Assembly: GCF_001579645.1 (NCBI RefSeq)
Contig: NZ_KQ970820.1
Location: 33,606-70,466, forward strand
Direction: 5' to 3'
Length of the DNA: 36,861 nucleotides
DNA from: Streptococcus infantis
GTDB taxonomy: Bacteria; Bacillota; Bacilli; Lactobacillales; Streptococcaceae
Made by a program: the position numbers and the translations under genes. Position 1 is the first letter of the stretch. Every line of letters starts with the position of its first letter. Positions 1 to 8,668 of the stretch are shown piece by piece. The notes beneath the pieces were generated by a model. That model saw only the letters and a list, made by a program, of their open reading frames with translations. It was not told where the DNA came from and searched no databases.

Positions 1-35
1 CCTATTTCTGCAAGACTTATTTTTTTAAAAGATAA

Positions 36-49
36 TGTATGCGCTTACA
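36..49 (+). promoter_or_regulatory. cre site (CcpA operator) upstream of the fucosidase gene
   Basis: The 14-mer TGTATGCGCTTACA matches the catabolite-responsive element consensus TGWAANCGNTNWCA at every fixed position except one (T for A at position 5) and is close to palindromic. It lies 22 bases before the GTG start. A possible -10 hexamer GATAAT (31-36) touches its left edge, so bound CcpA would cover the transcription start and repress. Carbon-catabolite repression of a glycan-degrading enzyme is the expected logic. The match is seen; CcpA binding is inferred. Confidence 0.7.
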
Positions 50-70
50 GATTTAAGAAAGGAGAATTTT

Positions 71-3000
71 GTGGATAAGAGATATTGGGAAAAATCCTGT
101 AAGTATAGCATCCGCAAGCTAAGTGTCGGAGCTGCCTCTGTTTTACTTGGAGCTGTGTTTTTAGCAGCACAGGGTGTGGCTGCTGATGGTGTCGAGATTA
201 CGGAAAGTGAGGCAACAATTACTGAAACCTCTGCTAAACCGGATACAAAACTAGAGGAAATTCTTGCTTCTAACACAGAGACTCAGCCTGTAGCTAAATC
301 AACTGAAAAGCAAACAACCCCAGAGGCAGAACTACCTCAAACTAGTAGTCAGTCAGAGACAAGTGCTACTACCGCCCCTGCTGACAATAAGGAGAGTGAG
401 AAAACAGAACTTCCTGTGAACAAGCAAGAACATTACGAATTACATTACAACCAACCAACTGCTCCTTCCTATGATGGATGGGAAAAACAAGCCCTCCCAG
501 TCGGAAATGGGGAAATGGGGGCCAAGGTTTTCGGACTCATCGGTGAAGAAAGAATCCAGTACAACGAAAAAACACTTTGGTCTGGAGGCCCACAGCCAGA
601 TAGTCAAGACTACAACGGTGGAAACTACAAGGACCGCTACAAAGTCTTAGCCGAAATCCGTAAGGCCTTAGAAGACGGTGACCGTCAAAAAGCCAAACAA
701 CTAGCAGAGAGAAATTTGGTTGGGCCAAACAATGCCCAATATGGTCGCTACCTAGCCTTCGGTGATATCTTCATGGTCTTTAATAACCAAAAGAAGGGCT
801 TGGAAAATGTTACTGACTATCATCGTGGCTTAGATATTTCTGAAGCTATCACAACTACCTCTTATACCCAAGATGGGACAAGTTTCAAACGAGAAACCTT
901 CTCTAGTTACCCAGATGACGTCACTGTTACCCATTTGACTAAAAAGGGAGATAAGACGCTTGATTTTACACTCTGGAATAGCTTGACTGAAGATTTGATT
1001 GCGAATGGAGACTACTCCTGGGAATATTCGAATTATAAACAAGGAGCAGTTACGACTGATTCTAATGGTATTTTGCTCAAAGGAACTGTCAAAGACAATG
1101 GTCTGAAATTTGCTTCCTATCTTGGTATCAAGACTGACGGACAAGTCACTGCTCAAGATGGTTATTTAACCGTTACAGGAGCAAGTTATGCAACACTGCT
1201 ACTCAGTGCCAAGACTAATTTTGCTCAAAACCCAAAAACTAATTATCGCAAGGGTATTGATGTAGAAAAAACTGTTAAATCTATCGTAGAGGCCGCCAAG
1301 GCAAAAGACTATGAAACTCTGAAAAATAATCACATCAAGGATTATCAAAGTCTTTTCAATCGTGTTCAATTAAACCTCGGAGGTAGCAAGTCTAATCAAA
1401 CTACAAAAGAAGCTCTTCAAACCTATAATCCAACAAAAGGCCAAAAGCTAGAGGAACTCTTCTTCCAATACGGACGTTATCTCCTCATCAGTTCTTCTCG
1501 TAATCGAACAGATGCCCTTCCTGCAAACTTGCAAGGAGTCTGGAATGCTGTAGACAATCCACCTTGGAACTCAGATTACCACCTCAATGTCAACCTTCAG
1601 ATGAACTATTGGCCTGCCTACATGAGCAATCTCGCAGAAACGGCTAAGCCAATGATCAATTATATTGATGACATGCGCTACTATGGCCGTATAGCTGCTA
1701 AAGAATATGCAGGTATCGAGTCCAAAGAAGGTCAAGAAAATGGTTGGCTGGTTCATACTCAGGCGACACCATTTGGCTGGACTACTCCTGGTTGGAACTA
1801 TTATTGGGGTTGGTCTCCTGCTGCCAATGCTTGGATGATGCAAAACGTCTATGACTACTACAAATTCACCAAGGATGAAACTTATCTTAAAGAAAAGATT
1901 TATCCAATGCTCAAGGAAACTGCCAAGTTCTGGAATTCCTTCTTGCACTACGATAAGGCTAGTGACCGCTGGGTTTCTTCTCCATCCTACTCACCAGAAC
2001 ATGGAACTATCACGATCGGGAATACCTTCGACCAGTCTCTAGTTTGGCAACTCTTCCACGACTATATGGAAGCAGCCAATCATCTCAATGTTGATCAAGA
2101 CTTAGTGACAGAAGTGAAGGCTAAATTTGACAAGCTCAAACCACTTCATATCAACCAAGATGGTCGTATCAAGGAGTGGTTTGAGGAAGACAGCCCACAA
2201 TTCACCAACGAAGGCATTGAAAACCATCACCGCCACGTTTCTCATCTAGTTGGACTCTTCCCAGGTACTCTATTTGGCAAGGATCAGCCTGAATATCTAG
2301 AAGCTGCACGCGCAACCCTCAACCACCGTGGAGATGGTGGTACTGGTTGGTCTAAGGCCAATAAAATCAACCTCTGGGCCCGTCTCCTAGATGGAAATCG
2401 TGCCCACCGTTTGTTGGCAGAACAGCTCAAATCTTCAACCCTAGAAAACCTCTGGGATACCCACGCGCCTTTCCAAATTGATGGAAACTTTGGTGCAACC
2501 AGCGGTATGGCAGAAATGCTCCTTCAGTCTCACACCGGCTACATTGCCCCATTACCAGCCCTTCCAGATGCATGGAAAGATGGTCAAGTCTCAGGCTTAG
2601 TTGCTCGTGGTAACTTTGAAGTCAGCATGAAATGGAAAGAGAAAAATCTTGAAACGCTATCTTTCCTTTCTAATGTTGGTGGAGACTTAGTCGTAGACTA
2701 TCCAAATATCGAATCTAGTATTATCAAGATTAATGGCAAGGAAGTTCAAGCTAGTCGCCTCAAAGATAACCGTATCCAACTTGCGACTCAAAAAGGTGAT
2801 GTCATTACCTTTGAAAACTTCCCTGGACGAGTGACTCGCTTATCAGCCCTTCGAAAAGATTCCGTCACAGCTGAACTCGACTTTAACACAGTTGAGGGAG
2901 CAAGTCATTATGTCATCCGACGAGAAAGTAAGGATGAAAACAGTCAAACTCCTAGCGTTCGTGAGTTTATCACCAACCAAACTCACTTCATCGATCGCTC

Positions 3001-5404
3001 GATTGATTCTAGCCATGCCTATACTTATACCGTTAAGGCTATGCTAGGGGACCGTGCAACACCAGTTTCAGACGTTGCCTCCATCGATGCCTTCAGTGAG
3101 TTGATGGATGACCGTGACAAACGCATCCAGTACGGCTCTGCTTATGGAAACTGGGCTGACTCAGAACTCTTTGGTGGAACAGAGAAATACGCCGATATCT
3201 CAAATGGAAATTACTCCGATAAGGATGCGACTGCAACTATTCCTTTCAATGGACCTGGTATTGAAATCTACGGACTCAAGTCATCTCAATTGGGACTTGC
3301 TGACGTTACAATCGATGGCAAATCTGTTGGAGAACTTGACTTCTATACAGCAGGAGCAACTGAAAAAGGTGTATTAATAGGACGTTACACAAATCTTTCT
3401 TCAGGCCCTCACCTCATGACCATCACTGTTAAGCCCGAGCACAAAGGACGTACAAACGAGCGTGCAAAAATTTCTCTCGATTACTTCAAAGTCTTCCCAG
3501 GCCAAGGAGCAACTGTTGAGAAAATCGATGACCGTGACCCTCGTATCCAGTATGGTTCCATGTTTAAGGATTGGAGCGATGCAGAACTCTATGCTTCTAC
3601 AGAAAAATACGCTGACATAAACGCTGATGATAGCCTTGCTTCTGAAGCCACTGCAACCATCCCATTCTCTGGAACAGGTATCCGAATCTATGGATTAAAA
3701 ACAGCATCACTAGGCAAGGCACTTGTCACACTGGATGGCAAAGAGATGCCAGCCCTTGACTTCTTCACTCCAGGAGCAACAGAAAAAGGTGCTTTGATTG
3801 GCGAATTCACAAATCTAGCTGATGGTGATCACGTCCTAACTTTGAAAGTAGATCCAGATTCTCCAGAAGGGCGAAAGAAAATCTCTCTTGATTCCTTTGA
3901 TATCTTAAAAGCACCATCTGTGTCTCTCGATAGTCCAAGCCTTGATCCTATTAAGTCCAAAGATAAGACTGTTACCTTAACCCTACCAACTGGTAATTGG
4001 GATGCTGTTGCTGTGACCTTCCCTGGTATCAAAGATCCTCTTCTACTCAGAAAAGTCGATGACGACCATCTTGTTACATCTGGCGAACAAACGGTATTAA
4101 CCATCAAGGATAATAAGGTACAACTGGATATTCCTGAAACTACAGATCGTAAAGCTGGCAATCCGATAGAAGCTTATGCTATCCAAGGAAAAACAATCAG
4201 CAGCTCTGTTGTAACAGTATTTCCTAAGGATGAAACCAGTCCAGTGGAAGAAAAAATTCAAACAAGTAAAGGGGATGAGCCTGCTCCAGTAGTAACCATT
4301 CCTGAGTACACAGATCCTATTGGTACTGCTGGGGAGCAGGAGCCACCTACTGTGGAAAGACCTGAATACACTGGTCCTATCGGAACTGCTGGGGAGCAGG
4401 AAGCGCCTACTGTAGAAAGACCTGAATACACTGGTCCTATCGGAACTGCTGGGGAACAAGAAGCTCCTACTTCGGAAAGACCTGAATACACTGGTCCTAT
4501 CGGAACTGTTGGGGATCAGGAAGCACCTACCATGGAAAGACCTGAATACACTGGTCCTATCGGAACTGCTGGGGATCAAGAAGCACCTACTGTGGAAATT
4601 CCTGAATACACTGGTCCTATCGGAACTGCTGGGGATCAGGAGGCACCTACTGCGGAAAGACCTGAATACACTGGTCCTATCGGAACTGCTGGAGACCAGG
4701 AGGCACCTACTGCGGAAAGACCTGAATATACCAAACCTGTCGGAACAGTTGGGGAACAGGAGGCGCCTACGGTGGAAAGACCTGAATACACTGGCCCTAT
4801 CGGGACAGGTAGTGGTCAAGCTGCGCCAAGTAACACAGTTCCTGAGTTTAAACTCAAAGTATTGAAAGACAAGACTACAAAAGTTCAAGTTATTAGTGGA
4901 ACAACTGAACTAGGAGGCGCAAGCTACCTCGATAGTCAAAAAGTTGAACACAAAGAACTCTTGGGCAAGAAATACGATGCTTACGCTCTTCAACTCAAGG
5001 ATAAAGATGGACAGCCAGTTCAACCAAAAGGTGCTGTACTCGTTCGACTACCAATTTCAGGTGATGTTCAAGAACTCTATCAATTAACTTCAACAAATGA
5101 ATTAAAACCACAAGAATTCACCATTCGAGACGGTATGATTGAGTTTATTACTTTTGACGTGAGCACCTATGCTATTGTTTACAAGACAGAAGACTCAACT
5201 GTTAAACCTGTCCCAGCTCATACGGAAGAAAGAAACCTAGAAACCACAAAACCATTGGTTGAAAGTAATGAAGCCAATGATCAGGTCTCTACGAATGACA
5301 AACAACTCCCAGCCACAGGTGAACAAGCTAGCCCTCTCCTCTTTATGGCAAGTCTCAGCCTAGCCTTATCGGCTACCTTCTTACTAAAAGGTAAGAAAGA
5401 TTAA
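71..5404 (+). CDS. Cell-wall-anchored GH95 alpha-L-fucosidase (YSIRK signal, LPATG anchor)
   Basis: Surface glycosidase predicted to remove terminal alpha-L-fucose, typically alpha-1,2-linked, from host glycans. I chose the GTG start at 71 because AAAGGAG (58-64) precedes it by 6 bases; the in-frame ATG at 35 has no such site. The 1777-residue protein begins with a YSIRK-type export signal, then a Thr/Glu-rich linker to about residue 118. A GH95 region follows (about 120-925) with the family motifs: Asn506 and Asn508 in LNVN, Glu643 in SPEHG and Asp755 in HRGDGGTGW, matching the Asn/Asn/Glu/Asp set known for GH95. After that come a fibronectin-like segment (about 928-1010), two homologous beta-rich modules (about 1010-1150 and 1154-1277), a spacer, 20-residue repeats (1411-1590), a terminal Ig-like domain, LPATG at 1746-1750, a hydrophobic stretch and a basic tail. 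The GH95 call is strong; exact linkage specificity is inferred. Confidence 0.93.
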   Translation: MDKRYWEKSCKYSIRKLSVGAASVLLGAVFLAAQGVAADGVEITESEATITETSAKPDTKLEEILASNTETQPVAKSTEKQTTPEAELPQTSSQSETSATTAPADNKESEKTELPVNKQEHYELHYNQPTAPSYDGWEKQALPVGNGEMGAKVFGLIGEERIQYNEKTLWSGGPQPDSQDYNGGNYKDRYKVLAEIRKALEDGDRQKAKQLAERNLVGPNNAQYGRYLAFGDIFMVFNNQKKGLENVTDYHRGLDISEAITTTSYTQDGTSFKRETFSSYPDDVTVTHLTKKGDKTLDFTLWNSLTEDLIANGDYSWEYSNYKQGAVTTDSNGILLKGTVKDNGLKFASYLGIKTDGQVTAQDGYLTVTGASYATLLLSAKTNFAQNPKTNYRKGIDVEKTVKSIVEAAKAKDYETLKNNHIKDYQSLFNRVQLNLGGSKSNQTTKEALQTYNPTKGQKLEELFFQYGRYLLISSSRNRTDALPANLQGVWNAVDNPPWNSDYHLNVNLQMNYWPAYMSNLAETAKPMINYIDDMRYYGRIAAKEYAGIESKEGQENGWLVHTQATPFGWTTPGWNYYWGWSPAANAWMMQNVYDYYKFTKDETYLKEKIYPMLKETAKFWNSFLHYDKASDRWVSSPSYSPEHGTITIGNTFDQSLVWQLFHDYMEAANHLNVDQDLVTEVKAKFDKLKPLHINQDGRIKEWFEEDSPQFTNEGIENHHRHVSHLVGLFPGTLFGKDQPEYLEAARATLNHRGDGGTGWSKANKINLWARLLDGNRAHRLLAEQLKSSTLENLWDTHAPFQIDGNFGATSGMAEMLLQSHTGYIAPLPALPDAWKDGQVSGLVARGNFEVSMKWKEKNLETLSFLSNVGGDLVVDYPNIESSIIKINGKEVQASRLKDNRIQLATQKGDVITFENFPGRVTRLSALRKDSVTAELDFNTVEGASHYVIRRESKDENSQTPSVREFITNQTHFIDRSIDSSHAYTYTVKAMLGDRATPVSDVASIDAFSELMDDRDKRIQYGSAYGNWADSELFGGTEKYADISNGNYSDKDATATIPFNGPGIEIYGLKSSQLGLADVTIDGKSVGELDFYTAGATEKGVLIGRYTNLSSGPHLMTITVKPEHKGRTNERAKISLDYFKVFPGQGATVEKIDDRDPRIQYGSMFKDWSDAELYASTEKYADINADDSLASEATATIPFSGTGIRIYGLKTASLGKALVTLDGKEMPALDFFTPGATEKGALIGEFTNLADGDHVLTLKVDPDSPEGRKKISLDSFDILKAPSVSLDSPSLDPIKSKDKTVTLTLPTGNWDAVAVTFPGIKDPLLLRKVDDDHLVTSGEQTVLTIKDNKVQLDIPETTDRKAGNPIEAYAIQGKTISSSVVTVFPKDETSPVEEKIQTSKGDEPAPVVTIPEYTDPIGTAGEQEPPTVERPEYTGPIGTAGEQEAPTVERPEYTGPIGTAGEQEAPTSERPEYTGPIGTVGDQEAPTMERPEYTGPIGTAGDQEAPTVEIPEYTGPIGTAGDQEAPTAERPEYTGPIGTAGDQEAPTAERPEYTKPVGTVGEQEAPTVERPEYTGPIGTGSGQAAPSNTVPEFKLKVLKDKTTKVQVISGTTELGGASYLDSQKVEHKELLGKKYDAYALQLKDKDGQPVQPKGAVLVRLPISGDVQELYQLTSTNELKPQEFTIRDGMIEFITFDVSTYAIVYKTEDSTVKPVPAHTEERNLETTKPLVESNEANDQVSTNDKQLPATGEQASPLLFMASLSLALSATFLLKGKKD
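3100..3900 (+). repeat. Tandemly duplicated beta-rich module within the fucosidase
   Basis: Two consecutive modules of about 130 residues each start with DDRD-x-RIQYGS, continue with TEKYADI and ATATIPF, and end with GATEKG-x-LIG-x-(Y/F)TNL. The conserved layout suggests an internal domain duplication. The modules have the look of jelly-roll, carbohydrate-binding-like domains, but no ligand can be read from sequence. Confidence 0.75.
4301..4840 (+). repeat. Nine 60-bp tandem repeats in the fucosidase stalk
   Basis: Nine units of exactly 60 bp encode a 20-residue motif of the form PEYTGPIGTAG(E/D)QEAPTxER. Units 1-8 are near identical and unit 9 is degenerate. The Pro-rich repeat probably forms an extended stalk through the wall. 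High nucleotide identity makes copy number likely to vary by slippage or recombination. Confidence 0.95.
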
Positions 5405-5554
5405 TACTCTTCGAAAATCAAATTCAAACCACGTCAGCTTCGTCTTGCCGTATATTTGTTACTGACTTCGTCAGTTCTATCCACAACCTCAAAACAGTGT
5501 TTTGAGCAACCTGCGGCTCGCTTCCTAGTTTGCTCTTTGATTTTCATTGAGTAT
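5404..5554. repeat. BOX element, A-B-C type (copy 1)
   Basis: A 151-bp element bounded by ATACTC and GAGTAT. It carries the boxA core around CGTCAGC..CTTGCCGTA (the region bound by the standard BOX-A1R fingerprinting primer), one boxB (CTGACTTCGTCAG...TGTTTTGAG) and boxC (CCTGCGGCTCGCTTCCTAG). BOX repeats are typical of S. pneumoniae and its mitis-group relatives. Its first base is the last base of the fucosidase TAA stop codon. It is about 80% similar to the copy at 17086-17237. Confidence 0.93.
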
Positions 5555-5594
5555 AAATATTGTCCCCCTAGGAATATTGATTTATTCCGCTATA

Positions 5595-5625
5595 AAAAAG
5601 GATGGAAAATCATTCCATCCTTTTT
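5595..5625. terminator. Bidirectional terminator between the fucosidase gene and der
   Basis: The stem AAAAAGGATGGAA / TTCCATCCTTTTT (13 bp, 5-base loop) has an A-run on one side and a T-run on the other. It can end the plus-strand fucosidase transcript after the BOX element and the minus-strand der operon. Confidence 0.85.
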
Positions 5626-5696
5626 CAATTTCAATAATATACTACAAACCAAATCCTGTTCACATCTTTTGCCAATGATTTGATGGGGTAGATAAT

Positions 5697-5730
5697 CGGT
5701 AGAACAAGTCTTGATGTTCTATCGTTTTTT
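5697..5730 (+). terminator. Second hairpin with T-run, plus-strand orientation
   Basis: CGGTAGAACA pairs with TGTTCTATCG (10 bp with one G-T, 8-base loop) and is followed by TTTTTT. The T-run serves only plus-strand transcripts, so this is either a backup terminator for the fucosidase message or protection of der from read-through. Confidence 0.6.
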
Positions 5731-5737
5731 ATAATCA

Positions 5738-7048
5738 CTACTTCCGTTTTCTCGCGATTAGGTGAATCGGTGTTCCTTCAAAGACAAAGGCCTTGCGGAT
5801 TTGATTCTCCAAGAAACGCAAGTAAGAGAAGTGCATAAGTTCTTCTTCGTTGACAAAGATAACAAAGGTTGGTGGTTTGGTTGCCACTTGGGTCGCATAG
5901 AAAATCTTGAGACGTTTTCCTTTGTCTGTCGGTGTTGGGTTGATGGCAATGGCATCCATGATTACATCGTTCAAGACAGCTGATGGAATACGTGTGTTTT
6001 GACTTTCACTGATTTGCTTGATCATCTCAGGAAGTTTGTGGAGACGTTGCTTAGTCAAAGCAGATACAAAGATAATCGGTGCGTAAGGTAGATATTGGAA
6101 CTGCTCACGGATATCTTCTTCCCAGTTTTTCATAGTATGGTTGTCTTTTTCAAGTGTATCCCACTTGTTGACCACGATAATCATCCCCTTACCAGCTTCG
6201 TGGGCAAATCCAGCGATACGCTTGTCATACTCACGAATACCTTCCTCGGCATTAAGGACCATCAAAACTACATCTGAACGGTCAATAGCACGCATAGCAC
6301 GCATAACCGAGTATTTCTCAGTATTTTCATAGACTTTACCTGACTTACGCATACCAGCCGTATCAATCATGGTAAACTCTTGGCCGTCAGCATCTGTAAA
6401 ATGGGTATCAATAGCATCACGAGTGGTACCAGCTACAGGGCTGGCAATGACGCGGTCTTCTCCCAAAATGGCATTGATCAAGCTAGATTTTCCAACATTT
6501 GGACGTCCAATCAAGCTGAATTTAATAACATCTGGATTTTCTTCTTCAACTTCATGTGGGAGATTTTCCACAATAGCATCCAGCACATCCCCTGTCCCGA
6601 TACCATGAACAGATGAAATCGGTAGCGGTTCACCCAAACCTAGAGCATAGAAATCATAGATATCATTTCGCATCTCTGGATTGTCAACCTTATTAACGGC
6701 TAGGATGACTGGTTTATGAGTTTTATAAAGTTTACGGGCAACATATTCGTCCGCATCTGTAATTCCTTCTTTACCAGACACGACAAAGACGATAACATCT
6801 GCTTCTTCCATGGCAATTTCTGCCTGGTGCTTGATTTGTTCCATGAACGGAGCATCGACATCATCGATCCCCCCAGTATCAATCATACTAAAAGAACGGT
6901 TAAGCCACTCACCCGTGGCATAGATACGATCTCGCGTTACACCTTCAACATCTTCTACGATTGAGATGCGCTCTCCCGCGATACGGTTAAATAGGGTTGA
7001 TTTCCCAACATTGGGACGTCCCACAATGGCAACAGTTGGTAAGGCCAT
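5738..7048 (-). CDS. der: Ribosome-biogenesis GTPase Der (EngA)
   Basis: Essential GTPase with two tandem G domains, acting in late 50S subunit assembly. The 436-residue protein has P-loops GRPNVGKS at 10-17 and again at 181-188, G3 motifs DTGG (57-60) and DTAG (229-232), and G4 motifs NKVD (119-122) and NKWD (294-297), followed by the C-terminal KH-like domain that contacts rRNA. Length is normal for the family. It is the last gene of the minus-strand nrdR-dnaB-dnaI-nitroreductase-der cluster, 13 bases after the nitroreductase gene, and ends before a bidirectional terminator. Confidence 0.98.
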   Translation of the reverse strand: MALPTVAIVGRPNVGKSTLFNRIAGERISIVEDVEGVTRDRIYATGEWLNRSFSMIDTGGIDDVDAPFMEQIKHQAEIAMEEADVIVFVVSGKEGITDADEYVARKLYKTHKPVILAVNKVDNPEMRNDIYDFYALGLGEPLPISSVHGIGTGDVLDAIVENLPHEVEEENPDVIKFSLIGRPNVGKSSLINAILGEDRVIASPVAGTTRDAIDTHFTDADGQEFTMIDTAGMRKSGKVYENTEKYSVMRAMRAIDRSDVVLMVLNAEEGIREYDKRIAGFAHEAGKGMIIVVNKWDTLEKDNHTMKNWEEDIREQFQYLPYAPIIFVSALTKQRLHKLPEMIKQISESQNTRIPSAVLNDVIMDAIAINPTPTDKGKRLKIFYATQVATKPPTFVIFVNEEELMHFSYLRFLENQIRKAFVFEGTPIHLIARKRK

Positions 7049-7061
7049 GTTTTCTCACTTT

Positions 7062-7775
7062 CTACAATAACTTCTTCTGCTCAAGATTTTCTCGAGTCGA
7101 GCTTGGTTCTGGATTGCCGAATTGCTCTGCCAAACGTTGACTCCAAGTTGTAGTCGCACGCGCACCTGCATATTCAGTCTGTACACGGTCATAGGCTTCG
7201 ATTGCCTCAGTTGACTGCTCTTGGTATTCTTCCTCAAAGACAACATTCTCTAGTGGCAGTCTTGGTTTTACATCATGCTGTTGATTTGGCACACCGAGTG
7301 CAATCCCAAAGACTGGATAGGTATAGTCAGGAAGCTTGAACAATTCTGCTAACTCAACAGACTTGTAACGCACCAAACCGATAATCACTCCACCGTAGCC
7401 CAAGCTTTCTGCCGCAAGCAAGGCATTTTGTCCAGCTAGAGCTGCATCTACTGAAGTGATGAGGAGTCCTTCCACCCCTTGAGGTTGGAAAATATCCGTA
7501 TGGAGACGAGACCCTTTTTCTGCACGGTTTAGATCACCAACAAAGAGAAGAAAGGCTGCAGACTGGCGAATCGCTTCCTGAGGAACTAGCTCAAATAAGG
7601 CGTCCTTCTTTTCTTGACTTCTGACAAGAATGACCGAGTAGGATTGGAAATTTTTCCAAGAAGAAGCCATTTGGGCAGCTGTCAAGATCTCATTCAAGTC
7701 TGCTTGGGGAATCTCTTGCTCTTTAAATCTACGCACTGAAGTGTGAGCCTTCATTACTTTGATTGTTTCTGTCAT
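7062..7775 (-). CDS. NADPH-dependent nitroreductase family flavoprotein (NfsA-like)
   Basis: The 237-residue protein fits the FMN nitroreductase/flavin reductase family of the NfsA/FRP type. It has an N-terminal SVRRF motif (FMN phosphate contact), the AQMASSWKNFQSYSV segment where the family usually has (A/S)SS.N.Q, and the LGYGG-x-IIG stretch followed by YPVFGIALG. It probably reduces quinones, nitro compounds or flavins with NADPH; the physiological substrate cannot be read. Its ATG overlaps the dnaI stop by 4 bases (ATGA), so it is translationally coupled to dnaI, although a link to replication is not obvious. Confidence 0.85.
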   Translation of the reverse strand: MTETIKVMKAHTSVRRFKEQEIPQADLNEILTAAQMASSWKNFQSYSVILVRSQEKKDALFELVPQEAIRQSAAFLLFVGDLNRAEKGSRLHTDIFQPQGVEGLLITSVDAALAGQNALLAAESLGYGGVIIGLVRYKSVELAELFKLPDYTYPVFGIALGVPNQQHDVKPRLPLENVVFEEEYQEQSTEAIEAYDRVQTEYAGARATTTWSQRLAEQFGNPEPSSTRENLEQKKLL

Positions 7776-8668
7776 CGGCGGTTTTCTCCTTCAAGTCTTG
7801 TTTCCTCTGCTAAATAACGAATGCGTTCCATGACGCGTCTAGCTTCCCAGGTTTCGTCATTTCCGTTTTTCCCTTTAGCGAAATGCTTCTCCAAATCTTC
7901 AAAGTTGAAGTTGGAGGTGAAAAAGGTCGGTAAATCTTCCTGCATACGATATTGGAGAATAACCTGCAGGATCTCGTCACGCACCCAAGCTGTTGATTGC
8001 TCGGCACCAATATCATCCAAAATCAAGACTTCAGCAAGCTTAATCTCATCCACCAAGGTCTTGACATTGCCATCACCGATGGCATTTTTGACATCGATGA
8101 CAAAGCTCGGATAGTGGAGGAGCGTTGATGAAACACCACGTTTTTCTGACAAATCATGAGCTAGGGCAGCCACCATAAAACTTTTACCCACACCAAAGTC
8201 TCCATATAAGTAGAGACCTTTTCGAATAGCTGGATATTGCTCCACAAAGGCTAAAAGCTTTTCAAAAACTGGCAGGCGCCCCAAATCATCCAAGTCTACT
8301 TGAGCTAAGCTAGCTTTTTTAAGACTAGCTGGAAGGTTGATTAGTTTGAGACGGTTTTTAATCGCTGCTTCTTTTTCCGCTGCAATTAGCTCTGGAGTCT
8401 CTTCATAAGAAACATCTGCATAGCCATGGTTCATGACTAGGATAGGCTTGTAGCCACGGGCAATATAGTCTGTATCTCCTCGGAGGAACTTATCTCTCTC
8501 AGTGATGTATTGGTTAAACTTGGAAATACTACGGTTTAACTCCTCCTGACTGAGAGATTCTTTCTGGATAAAGGCTGCAACATCAGGGTCCTTCACAATT
8601 TGCTGGACTAAATCCTGATACTGAAATCGGCTTGGTTGACGCTTGAGTACGTCTCCGACACTTTCCAT
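7772..8668 (-). CDS. dnaI: Primosomal protein DnaI (helicase loader)
   Basis: AAA+ ATPase that loads the replicative helicase during restart and initiation with DnaB and DnaD. The 298-residue protein has an N-terminal helicase-interaction domain (about 1-110), Walker A GDFGVGKS at 156-163, Walker B VLILDDIG at 214-221 and a sensor-1-like TSN near the C-terminal third. There is no cysteine anywhere in the protein, so the zinc site reported in the N-domain of B. subtilis DnaI cannot be present in that form. The start codon follows the dnaB stop with no gap, which indicates coupled translation. Confidence 0.95.
   Translation of the reverse strand: MESVGDVLKRQPSRFQYQDLVQQIVKDPDVAAFIQKESLSQEELNRSISKFNQYITERDKFLRGDTDYIARGYKPILVMNHGYADVSYEETPELIAAEKEAAIKNRLKLINLPASLKKASLAQVDLDDLGRLPVFEKLLAFVEQYPAIRKGLYLYGDFGVGKSFMVAALAHDLSEKRGVSSTLLHYPSFVIDVKNAIGDGNVKTLVDEIKLAEVLILDDIGAEQSTAWVRDEILQVILQYRMQEDLPTFFTSNFNFEDLEKHFAKGKNGNDETWEARRVMERIRYLAEETRLEGENRR

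Noticed and set aside
35..70. ATG at 35 as the fucosidase start
   Set aside because: It has no ribosome site and overlaps the cre site; GTG at 71 has AAAGGAG six bases upstream and gives a standard YSIRK signal peptide.
4097..4888. Long open frame of 263 codons on the minus strand across the fucosidase repeats
   Set aside because: It is a by-product of the 60-bp repeats (a stop-free antisense frame repeats with the unit). It has no start context, a low-complexity Ser/Arg/Phe composition, and lies wholly inside a well-supported gene.
7055..7246. Small minus-strand frames inside the nitroreductase, Der and DnaI genes
   Set aside because: They are out-of-frame shadows with no ribosome sites and implausible compositions, inside strongly supported genes.
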